Positions 50,677 to 62,212 of a stretch of 64,000 nt of DNA are shown here, piece after piece (within the stretch, counting starts at the first letter, position 1; the number at the start of each line of letters is the position of its first letter). The position numbers were made by a program, and so were the translations under genes. Below the pieces are notes generated by a model. It saw nothing but the letters and a program-made list of their open reading frames with translations. It made no database searches and was not told where the DNA came from. The DNA is from Pelargonium tetragonum (taxonomy: Eukaryota; Streptophyta; Magnoliopsida; Geraniales; Geraniaceae), in the NCBI GenBank assembly GCA_036897445.1, contig JAYMTL010000051.1, forward strand, positions 55,564 through 119,563, in the 5' to 3' direction.

Positions 50677-53600
50677 CCGCTTCGCTTTAGTCAGGAAGAG
50701 TCACTATCTCCTATACTTATAAGGTTTCCGCCCTCTCTATGTCAGTAACAACAAATAGAAAATACAATAAGAAAGAGGAATACACCTTACTCTAACTATT
50801 ATACTCTATATACATAACTATAATAACTAAAAGAACAAACTATCTATATACTACCTCCTATACAAAATAAGAATTTAAAACTTATAGAATATACTTTTGA
50901 TATACAGTAACTATTTACTATTATAGAGAGAGAAATCCGTATAAGGACAATAGGCTACAGTAGGTACCAATAAGACAGCTAACAACAATAAGAAGACTAA
51001 AGCCCCTAAGAAGGGATTTTAGTTTTTCTTTTTTTAGGTATAATAAGGACGGGTAAAACCAATAAAAAGTTACACCTCATTTTGAAGACTTAAAGTAGGA
51101 ATTCCTAAAGAAACCAGAATAAAGTTTAGAAAGACATTCCCTATAAAGCTAGGCAAGCTCCATTATGCGTAAACGTTTGCTTTCTCAAATTCTTGTTTTT
51201 GAAAAGAAAAGATAGAGGGTTGGCTACTGAATTTAGTTTTAAGTGTATCCTTTTTATTGAATATGGAATTTGTGCTTTTACTTGACTTTTTCTAAAAGCT
51301 AAGTTGCTTGTCTAAGAGTTTTTGAATTTACCTTTATTAGAGTGGTAAAAAATCAAACTTGTATGCTTGTTTCAATCAATAGTTATTCAGACCCTGTCCG
51401 GATTTTGTAAAGATGAGATGGTGTAATTAGCGCTTCTTATTTTAGAGTCTTTTTGACTTTAACGGGAAATTTGAGTTTGAATGTTGAAACTTAGACATCG
51501 TGGTAGAGAAGCATCCGCAGAGATAAGAAAAAGGAATCGCTCACCCCCTCAAGTTTTACATAAAACGTCATAAAGATTCTTTAACATGTAAAGTATAACT
51601 TCATCAGCTGCTTAAAAACTAAAAGTATACTATAGGAAATGACATAGTATAGGTTTTAGAAGCCTTCCCCAACAGCGCAGTCCTAGGTTCAGTGGGGAGA
51701 GTTAAAAAATCTTAGTTAAGTATTTATCAAGCTATTCCAAAAAGAAATAATCCACGGAGCGCTCCAATTTGGTTTATCTATAGTTCGCTAGCCCTATATC
51801 ACTACCAACTAATGTATAACGGAAGCTTCTATCACACACAAGAGAATTATAAAATTTATCTGCATCTTTCTAAATAAGACTCCCACATTCATTTAAGCAG
51901 TTGAATGGAAAATTAGATTAGAAAGGATTTTGAACTTATTAACGGGGACCCTGACCCTGTATTCTCGATAGGTAAACTTTTCTGGTAACAAATCTTCTTT
52001 TATTCTCGTTTATGAGTCTAATAAACAATAGGCTAAATGGAAGGAGACCCTTTCCATGTGTACAGCATACTCGAGAGACTTCTCTCTTACCCTTTGCATT
52101 CTAATAAGAGCTTCTTAAGATATAAAGATATAATACTAAGTTGAACTTAGGTTTATTCCGGGTTACACTTCGGGCATTCGGTCTCTTGTAGAATCTATGC
52201 TTTTTCGTGATCTGGACTCAGCGAGATTCCCTAAAAGACAGGATTTCAGGTTTTTATAATCAAAGAGAGACTAACTCCCTAAAGTAGGGCTAGTATATTT
52301 CATAATATTGGGGCTAGTTTACTCCTTATTTATATCTTAGGTCCAGTTAAGTGAGAAATTCTTTTCTTGCTAGCTCTGCTTCAATAAAAAAATTATACCC
52401 TTAGCAGCTGGGAGCCAAGCTTTTTTGAAAAAGTACTGCACAAACACCTACCTTATAGTAAAGCCGTAGTCTGTATATCCTAACCAATTACATTACATAA
52501 CTAGGCGGCTTTGGAATACTTTCTCTTGGAAGGTCCGCATTGAGCTGGCAAAACCAATTCAGAGAGGAACGGAGCTCTTTTTTAGAATATCCTATGTCGA
52601 GACAATCCCGTGTAAATCGAGTTCTCTTAAATTATCTATACCTCTATCCCCGGTACAAGTCAAAATCCCTACGTTGGGAACATCAACGTTTGTTCCTGTT
52701 CTTAATAGAGTTCGGACTAGAAGTTCTAAAAAGGGGCAACCGCTTTTATTATTTAGTTGGTTTAATTGCTTCCAAAATACTGGTTATATAAAACTTTCAA
52801 GTGCTTGCGACAAAGCAGCATATCTCTATAAGCTTTTTTAAAGAGTTTAAATCTTAAAGATTGGAAAACAAAAAAAGAGTTTTCTAGTCCTATATTCTAT
52901 AATAAAAGCTTCCTAAACTTTATTCCTTTTAAGTTAAAAAGTGACTGTTTAAGAAATTACCCTTAGATTTTTATTACTCGATTTATTCTTATTTTATATA
53001 GAAGTACTTTTCCTAGAAAGATAGAGCAGCTTTTGGTTTAAGAATTCCTTGTAACTTCTTACACTGCTAGGGTAGGAAATAAGAAAACAAAAAGTTAAAG
53101 GACTTTTGTAATAGTCCACCTATTTAGAAAATAAACAAGGAAAAGGCTTCCCTTTTAACTAAGAGTTAGGTCTTGAGAAAGTTGCTTTTCTATTTATGTA
53201 CTTCTTGTTATCTTTGTTAAAATTCGCTGTGTATTAAAGACACAAAATAACTCAGGGTTTTCTTTTTCTTTGAATGGGTCCACTTTAGTTTAGAGTAACT
53301 ATAAATTTCTACTTGTGAATGCTTGAATTTTATACCCAACAAGCCACTTCTGTATTGGATTTAGACTCTTTACTAAAAACTAAAGTAGGGGTGGTATGGT
53401 AAGACAGGGATTGAACCGATTAAGGGCTTTACAAAGGGCAGTTGTAAATTCATTTTTTAATCTTATAAAAAATCCTAGGGATTAGAGAAAAGGGGCAATA
53501 TTAGAGTTTTTTGTCGAAATAAAGAGATTCTTTTTTAGTAAGCTAAAACGAGTTTATTTACGTAAGTAAGTTTTTAATATGAAAATGAGAGGGTTAGCGC

Positions 53601-54487
53601 CCAGCCCCATTAAAAGCATAAAGAAGTGCAGCTCCTTTTTTGACAGGAATTTATGAATTTATCCTACAGGATGCCATTTCCTTTAGGTAAGGGATTTCAA
53701 AAAAGTCCTAATCGGATGCTCCTTTTGAATACGTATAGTTGTGTTATCGAAGCGAATAAGCAGTATTAATGGAAAGAAATTACTTTTTTTTTCCTAAAAG
53801 GACTCTAAATCAAATTGAAATGACAAGGGATTTTAGAGCCCTGCGCCTATGATTTGTACATAATAGTTCGGTATCCTTCACTTTTTCCAACAGAATAAAG
53901 ATAGGTTTCATAACAAAAACTTGATAGTAATAATATAGCGGTTGGTTACCTCTAGAAGTAGATTCTACACTTCAAGTTTTTGAACGGGATAGTTTTATTA
54001 AGGATTTCCGGAAAGTGTTATGCCCTATCTTACTGGGATAAAGCGCAAGTAGAGTTATGGGCATTAGGTTTTTTCGAATGCTGTGATATCTTATTTAAGA
54101 GGAGCCCCTGCTTATAGAAGCCGAGTTAAGAGGAAGCTTTTTACGTATAGGAGAACCCTTTTTTTTAATGTAAAGCAATCTAAACGGACTTTTCATTAAC
54201 GAGATCCTAGGCTTCCTTGCTATTTATGCTTAGATTACTCCTTATTCGGAATGCAAATAAAAGGCCTCTCCCCTCCTCTGGAGGCGGAAGATCTGAAGGT
54301 TATAGTACTAAAAGGTAAATAGGAATCGCGGAAACAGTAGGGAACTAAATCTCCACACAGGCATACCTCTTTTTCTATTAAATTATCTTATACCAAAAGA
54401 GATTGGGCCCTGAATATTTCTTTTTATGCTAGGCCTCTCTAACTCTTAGTATATTTCATTACTGACTTTTTGATAAAAGATAGGCAC

Positions 54488-54500
54488 AGGGGAGTCCCCT
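54488..54500 (+). repeat. Short GC stem-loop followed by T run
   Basis: AGGGG and CCCCT pair around AGT, and four T follow. It resembles a bacterial-type terminator in outline, but the stem is only 5 bp and no gene precedes it. Confidence 0.3.
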
Positions 54501-57500
54501 TTTAAACAACCAAAATGCTTAAAGAAATTTTAGTCTATATGCTGTACCCTGAATTAAATTAGGGTTATCTGTTACTTTAATTGTAACTCATATTCCGCTA
54601 ATAATATAGATATAGTAATAAAGATACCATTTCCTTGAAGTTGAAACCCAGAACCCCTAAGAAAAAGGGTCGCTTTACAATACTCCCTTTTGGGCTGTCA
54701 GTATAAATTACGAGAGAGTCTTAGCTGGGTTTTAGTGTAACCTTTCGTATAGACAGCTATTAGTTATTCTCGTGGATAGCCGGAATTCAGGTTTAGCTCA
54801 TCGTAGCTCTAGTGGTATGCGGTGTAGTATCTTGTATAGTTATCTAAAAGAGAAAAAAAAATCCCTCAAATTCTGATAGGGCCTCTTTTACTCAAGGTGT
54901 TTTAGCAGCTCCACTTATCTCACGCAGAGTTTCTAAACTTACTAAGGGGTTCGCGCGCGGGATTACAAAAGAATCTTTCGGGTATTATTATCTTGAGCTT
55001 ATATTTTTAGAATGAAGAAGTACTCCCAGACAAGGAAAAATGCCCTTAGAAAAACGACTCGAGGTATCCTTGTGTTAAGAACAGTACTCTGCGACCCCAG
55101 TAATTTAGCATTTCGCAGTTCTATCTAGGAGCTTTTACCCTATCCAATTAAAGTTTTTAGGCAATGGGAAATCCCAGACTTTAGTACTCCTCTATCTATA
55201 TTATTAATTATGCTCATAGTGGGTCTTGTCTAATCGGGGTAGAGGTTTTTGGCGAGTAAGAGACTCATAAATAAATAGCGAGGGGCCTTAAGAATAGGAA
55301 TACAAGGTCAATTTAGATATATACGGGAGTTCTTGAGCTTTTACAAAAGAAGTGAAATCTTATAAAAAGAAAGGGGAGCTTTAGTCCAATCTTGGAAAAG
55401 AATATACGTGACAGGAAATCGTTAATTTAATTAAATAAATCAGACCCTCGGCAGATCGCCTGCACAATTTGCGTCTTTTAGCAATATGTAGTGTGGTAAG
55501 AAAATCGAAAAGCTAGGAAAGTGGCAACTTCTAGGGAACCTTACCACACCAAGGAAAAAGGTAAAGCTACTATCATTTTATTACTATTCGGATTTCAATA
55601 TAAAAATTTTTTGCCCGCCAAGTAGACAAAGCATAGACCACCACCACTATACAGCTTTAAAAAAACATTTTTGACAGGAACAGGGGTTGAATCTATAGAA
55701 TTTTATTGATGAGTCCGCCTTCGCTTTTACAATTTGATTAGGGATTTCCTGCTTATCGGACAGTATACTTTAGTTTTGTTGTACTAGTTCCGCCAGAGAT
55801 TTATATTAATTATAGCATATTAAGAATTCCCTTTATTTAAACAAGGAGGTCTGTTAATTTGACTTAGGGAGCTCCATACCTCGTCAAATTTTTGTGCATA
55901 TATTACCAAAGCAAGAACTGAATCAATAAATGAAACTAAAAATATCTAAAGCATTAACAATTTTAGACAGCTAAAAATACATAATAATAAAAAGGAAGCA
56001 CTAGCCTGCACAAAGCATAAGCGCCGTTAAACAGGTCTACGTCTCAGTACCTGTTGAATATACTAAAAGGAATTTTGCGTATTTGTAAGGGTTTCCATAT
56101 GACACATGAAAATGTAATATCTCTTAACTAAACTATCCCTCTTAGTTTACAAGAGTTGTGGATTTAATACTATAAACAAGGAATAAGCGGGATTTTTTGC
56201 CATTAAAGTTTCTAAAATATAGTATAAGGATAACCCTTTAAGTAGGAGCCCCCTAAAAATGACAAGGAAAAGTGTTCTCTCAAAAATCTCGTTCTCGTTT
56301 AGTTCTTTTGAAATATTAACCAAAGTTTGATATATCGGCAGATAATCTCCTAAACCTAAATTTTGTAATATCCTTCTTCCTTCTATTTCATAAGCAATAA
56401 CACTGCGGGTTTCCGTTTATATCTCTTCGAGCTAAAGGAGAAGCAATCTAATCTAAAAAGATAGGACTTTAACTCTGTTCTACCAGATGAAGACTAAGAC
56501 TTGTCAAGAGCAAAAGTAAATGTAAATAGTATTAGTTACAAAAAATCATTCCTTTTCAAGAGTTAAAGTTAAAGATTAGTTAGAAAACCGATTTGACTTT
56601 TTCATGTAATTGTACCTACGCTTTTGCCCTGATTTAGCTCTTGTCACAGGGGTTTATGCTTTGTCCCAATATTGAGTAGTCAAAATTGTAGAGATAGGCA
56701 CATAAAACGTCGGCAAGTATTTTACAAAAGTCTATAAAGGGGAGTATTTTAAAAAGGCGGTCCATAGATGTCATGTTAATAGTATAAGCTTTTCTTAAAC
56801 TTAAATAAAAAAGACTTTACAAAAATCCCGATTTATGTAGGGCGAACACCTATAAAACCAAAGAAGACTTGAATTTTAATTACGAGGACTCTTGAGACTT
56901 TTAATACACAATTCATTCCAAAGCCTAGAGTTCTCCAGACAAGGAGGGGTCCCTTCCAGTTGTAAAGCTTTCAGTCTTACGTAAGGATTTCCTAGAGCAC
57001 TTTCACTAAGTCCCGAATTACTAGATTCTATACTTTTTATTTATAAGAAGTCAAACTAAGAATTCAATCCCTAAGAATGAAACAACAATAACAAAACAAA
57101 AAAGAGACATAAAGGCATCTAACCCCTAGGATAAGTAGAGCTCTTAAGATTAAGTTAGGCTTTATTACGGGAAGCAGTCCAGATACGTTGTAAATTCAAA
57201 TTCTAAAGAATCCCTGTTAGATTTTTTTTAGCTTAACAACTTTTTGTATATGGAGTAGTCTAGTGCAATTCAAACTTATTTCTTTAAATACTTGCGGTTA
57301 CAATACTTTTCTTTTGAGAATCTGGGTACTAATAAAGAGTCGTGTTAAGTTTCGGGTAAATACCTTGGTTATACTCTTGATTGTGTATAGTTTTGTGTAG
57401 AGGGAGTCCTAAGCGGACCTCTTCTAGAAAGAGGGGACTCCTTGAATCCAAAAAGGGTCTAATCCCTTTGTTTCTGAGCGAATTTTCACTAGTCCCGATT

Positions 57501-59901
57501 TATAACAAAAGGGCCTTAGAATATAGCAACTTTAAACTGTCCTTTAAAACTGCTTGTGTAACGTCTTAGGGAGGAGAAAAGCCCTTGTGTTAACAATTCA
57601 AGAAATTAAGTTCCTTTTATAAAAGCACTCACTCGTTTTTACTAGAATGCCAATATAAAGGCTCTGCAACACGAAATCTCCTTACTTAACTTACCTTTCA
57701 AGCAAGGTATAACAAATTATTCATATTAACTTCACAGATTTCAAAATATCCAAGTATTAGAAATGTCCAACCGACAGGACTACACTATTACTACTAAGTA
57801 TTATAGGGAGCTGTCTTGTACAAGTAAAGAAGGATTCCTTTTAAGGAACTTTTGATTTACTATATAGGTTTGAAGTGCTCACTAAAAAAGTCCGCTTATA
57901 TCTTATACTATATAAGCTAAGCTAGGATCCTAACCCTCAAACCCAGAATTATACGACTTTCTATAAAGAAATTACTAAGGACTAAAACTCTGTCAATAAT
58001 AAAAAGAAAAGAGGGCAAGAATTAACCCAAATTACAAGAAATAAAAGTATAAAACGCACCCTCCAGTGTTTAAGTAAGGCAGGGACCTCGAGTACATCAA
58101 CCCCTGCAGTTTTGAGTTGATTCTATAGTCCAATACGGGTTGTATTTCGTAGGCTATAACATACGTAAAGAAGTTTTATTATCGTAACAGAAACTGGGAC
58201 TATTCTTTTTGGCTGTTTGTTATTACTATTATTGCAGTGTCCCTAGACAAAATTCGATTTTATAGTATAGGTTGTGAAGGAAGTAGAAAAAGGTTTCTAA
58301 TTATTAGGTAGGGTTTGAGGGATATATTCAAGTTTAGTTATTTGACCTTCTTCTAGGATTAAAAAAAGCAGCACTAACGTTGAGTCGAGTTGTGCAATAC
58401 AGCAATTGTCTGTAAATTGACTAGGATAAGGATAAAAATCCAAGAAAAAAGCTTTGACAGTTTCCAATACGTTCCCCTTCCCAATATAAGTGTATAAAGA
58501 AAAGGTATTGACAGTCTTTTAAAGTTTTAAAGTAAGGCATAAAGAACTTATAGATGGGTTTCCTTTACTCTTTAAAGCGTTGATCCATTTTGTATGGATG
58601 GTTCAAACCGAATTATTCATACATTTTACCGGGTATCCCATTTCCGTTTTAGCTTCCACCTTGCAGTCCTAGATTCCCTTTTATAAATCTTGTTATACTA
58701 CGCAATTTCCTACGGAAAACCCTAGTAAGTAAAATTATACAATCCCTTTATTATAAAATAAAGACTTCTTCTACAGATCGGATAATACCCAGCCGGCAAA
58801 ACAAGTTCAATACTAAACTAAAAAACTTCACTTGAAAATATGATTAAAAAAGGAGAACCTACAGAGTAAGTTTTCACAGCTAGTTTTAGTTACTGTTTCT
58901 CGTCGTCCTTATGTGCGCAAAGCCTTACTTGTAAAAAAAAACTACAAAAGGATTTTTTATGCTTTAACTGTCCTGTACACAGTTTACTAACCAAAAGCCT
59001 TCGCTTCCGTGCTAATTACACACCCTAAAGTGTGGCTTATACAAGTTTTATAGGAATTTCTCCTTTTGAATAACCTACTTGTTCGATACTCTTATTCTGC
59101 GCGGTCTGTCAACTAAAAAATTCTATAGTAAAAAGCCCCTTAATGTAACAAGGTTTATAAGGCTGCAGCTTATCCTATGAGAGAAATATATAATATATAA
59201 GGGGGACCCTATAAAAGTCAAAGAAAATTCGTATTGTTGTTTATAAACTTTAAGAATTAAGCAAGACTACGCCCGAGTGCCCTATAGACAGGGAAGATTT
59301 TTAACTGAAAAAGACCCCTCTAAGGAGACCTACCGCAGCTTTTTTCTTCCTAAACTTATGAATTAGACTTGGGTTTTCCTTTACTTAATATTAATAGGGG
59401 CGCTTTTTGTACAACAGAATCCGATGCGAGTTAAATTCCGTCAAATTTAGAGGCTACGGCCCTTTTCCTGTCCTGTAAAGAGGCTCCTAAGTAACACTTA
59501 GAGCTAAAAAGTAATAGAAAGCTTGGATATTCCCACAAATTGTGATAAGATCGAATGCTAGAGGATTACTTCATATCCTATAAAAATGAAAGAATAGATA
59601 ATTGAAATTTTCATAAAAGTCCTGCGGGAATTCAACGGAAATGAGTATAGAGTTTTGACATAAGCCGGTAGTTTTATATAATTTATCTTTCTGGTGGATT
59701 TACTGGAGTTTTAACAAGACCCCCTTTGAACAGAAGCGTTGACTTGGTTATTCAATTTACAAGGGTTCTGGGGAGACATAAACTCTCGAAAAAGCTGCCC
59801 TGTTTACTTAATTATTACTTAATTACCAACCGAAAAGGACTCTTAAAGGGCTGAACAAGTTTTGATAGGCGAGCTTGGGTTCTGGTTTAATAAAAGTTGG
59901 G

Positions 59902-59935
59902 TTTCTTAAGATCACAAGGAACGGCTATAGTTATT
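59902..59935 (+). repeat. 34-bp direct repeat, copy 1
   Basis: This is identical to 62179-62212; after one mismatch four more bases agree. Here it lies inside an open frame (59875-60087) and translates in that frame as FLKITRNGYSY. Short perfect repeats of this size are typical of expanded plant mitochondrial genomes and can mediate rare recombination. Confidence 0.9.
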
Positions 59936-61103
59936 TTCTTAGATATCTTATTAATAAGGAAATTCAACTAATAACAAGTGCAACTACCCTAAAAGGTTTC
60001 AAAGGTAAACTAATTAGAGAAGAGCTATGTTTCCCAGTTCATAAGGCAGCTTTGAAAGGGAAAGTTCTTGTTCTACTTGTTTTCTAGTATCTTGGTCTCT
60101 AGGCAGTTTCTAAAAAGAAGGTGGTAGGAGAGGGGCAGTCTACTTCTGTTGTTCCTTCGTTTCCGGTTTAACAGGGTCAAACAAAGAGGTTCAATAGAGA
60201 AAGTCTAGTTCCTTTCTTTTAAAACTTAAGACTAAAGCGGGTATCCCTAACCCGTTGGAAAATCCTAAGTGATTCTGAGTCTTAAAAGGTCTAAGAAGGA
60301 ATAAGTAAATAAGAAAGAATCTCCTATGCTTTAGTTATAGGAAACAAGAAATTCCATTACTATATTAACAAAAAAGGGGAAATTGGAATACAAAGCAAAT
60401 AACAAGAATTAGCTCTTTCATATGTCTTTTATATGGGTTATACTGCACCCAAATAGTGTTAGGTATATTGAAGACTGGGTTGGGGGGTTTAGGGGGGCAA
60501 TTTCTTTACTTTATATAGTCAAATCCTAAGGTGGAGCCTCTAACTCGTAATTAAGGAAAGCTAAGTCACTAAGGTAAACATTCCTTTCGGTAAGAACGAG
60601 GAAAATGAACAAATCTTAACAAGCCACTATCTTTCTAATAGGTAAAGTACTTAAAAAGGAAGAACCTTTAGCAGATAAACCTTAAGCTTAAGGAAACTCG
60701 TGCCCTTACCTTATCTAGTCTAGAGAATGCCTATTTTGTTAGTTTTCTCTATTTTAAGGGGCTTCTTTAGCAGTAGCTCTGGTTATAAAGGTTATAAAAC
60801 AAGTGTAATTAAGGGGTCCTAAAGGTGGAGTGGAGGTTTACTATAACCCAAGAGATTTAGTCTAGTTATTAAACAACTAAGCTTAGAAGGAAATTCAGGG
60901 GGCTGCCAGAATCTTGAAAGGGAATAAAGGAGGATTTCTTAATCTTAACGAATAGGACAAGGAGTTTGCCTTCATTTGTGTTCCTTTCTAAGTAGGTTTC
61001 CCATTCTGTATAAGAAAGTTAAGGAATAGAGTTCAAGATACTGATACAGAATAAGAAGAGTTAGGAGAATAAGACAACACTACAAGGAGAAATCCCTTAA
61101 GTA

Positions 61104-61119
61104 AAGGTAATGTAATTAA
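61104..61119 (+). repeat. Copy of AAGGTAATGYAATTAA motif
   Basis: This reads AAGGTAATGTAATTAA, matching 17787 over all 16 bases. Confidence 0.55.
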
Positions 61120-61235
61120 GAAAGCTATCGGGATACGGAGTAAGAACATAGCTCTAGGGAAAGGCAGAAACAAGGAATAAGAGAGTAAGATGCAGACATT
61201 CTGACTAAAGAGATATGGGGCTTGTGCTTTATGCC

Positions 61236-61249
61236 AAGGTAATGTAATT
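61236..61249 (+). repeat. Copy of AAGGTAATGYAATT motif
   Basis: This reads AAGGTAATGTAATT, 132 bases after the copy at 61104, and is then followed by CA instead of AA. A looser relative (AGGTAATGCAATG) lies at about 61547. Confidence 0.55.
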
Positions 61250-62178
61250 CATAAGGTTTTGCCCGAACAAGAACTATGTAACAAAGACTATGCCTTACTT
61301 TGGTTAAATTGCGGAATAGAACTAAAGTCCTTGGTTTTCCGTGAGATGTTGAAGTGGAAGAACCCTTGGAACGTAAGTAGGTATAGTATATAGCATTAAC
61401 CTTCCTCTGCCCTTGGTTCTCTATTCTACTATTCAGTTTCCTCTTATAGCGAGTTGAACAGGGAACAGGAGGAACACCTTGTTCTATTAACTAAGAATTA
61501 CTAGAACTACCCTAGCTTGTTAACTATAGAATTCTCCTAAATAAGATAGGTAATGCAATGTTGAAAAGTGTAGAGAAGGCTATACAGAAATAGGAGGAAA
61601 GGTTCAAGTTCTATTCCGATAAGAATAGTTCCCCTTTCCAGTTAAATTGAATGAAAAAGGTAGGCATAAGCAAGAGAGTCTTATCTTATTGTAAATTGAA
61701 TTTGTACTATTAGGAGTAAGTCTGCTAAATGGAAATAGAGCTAAGAATTTCAAGTAAGAAAGGTTCCTGGGAATAGAACCCGCACAACAAGTGTCTGTAT
61801 CTTTAGAGTTCTTGTCTTATAGTGTAAAAAGTGTATAGGATAGGATTCAGGAAAAGATGTAAGTTGATTGGACCTCATGTCTTTTCTAGTAGCTTAATAA
61901 AAGGGTTTTTGGTCAGTAGAATCTTTTGGGTGCAAGTCAACTCTTTAAAATAAAAGGAAAAGGGTAAAGCCTTTCCTTCTAGTAAGGTAGGGCTGTAAGT
62001 GAGGGATACCTTATTGTAGTCGCTCAGATTTAGAATGTAAATGTAGAACTAGAAATCCAGTAGGGCTTCTTTATAGTGAGAGCCGGTCTAGTAAATAATA
62101 GGATCCTTATGCTTACTCTAGCCCCAAGGAATTGAAGTAAGGAGTTTCCAGGAAAGGAAGTAGGGGTACGTCAAGGCA

Positions 62179-62212
62179 TTTCTTAAGATCACAAGGAACG
62201 GCTATAGTTATT
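62179..62212 (+). repeat. 34-bp direct repeat, copy 2
   Basis: This is identical to 59902-59935 and in the same orientation, 2277 bases downstream. Sequence on either side differs, so it is a short dispersed repeat and not the edge of a visible long duplication. Confidence 0.9.

Larger units (their letters stand above)
49238..59901. other. Unassigned stretch
   Basis: No gene is recognised. Frames at 50349-50582, 52540-52791, 57381-57569 and 59875-60087 match nothing I know; the first begins with ATG, the second and last with TTG. Around 50.6-51.0 kb the DNA is strikingly rich in TA steps. A T-arm-like motif is on the - strand near 53410. Confidence 0.55.

Noticed and set aside
51660-51710. 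CAGCGCAGTCCTAGGTTCA flanked by TCCCCA and TGGGGA resembled a trnP fragment.
   Set aside because: Only a partial D-arm word matches, and the pairing arms enclose too short a segment for a tRNA.
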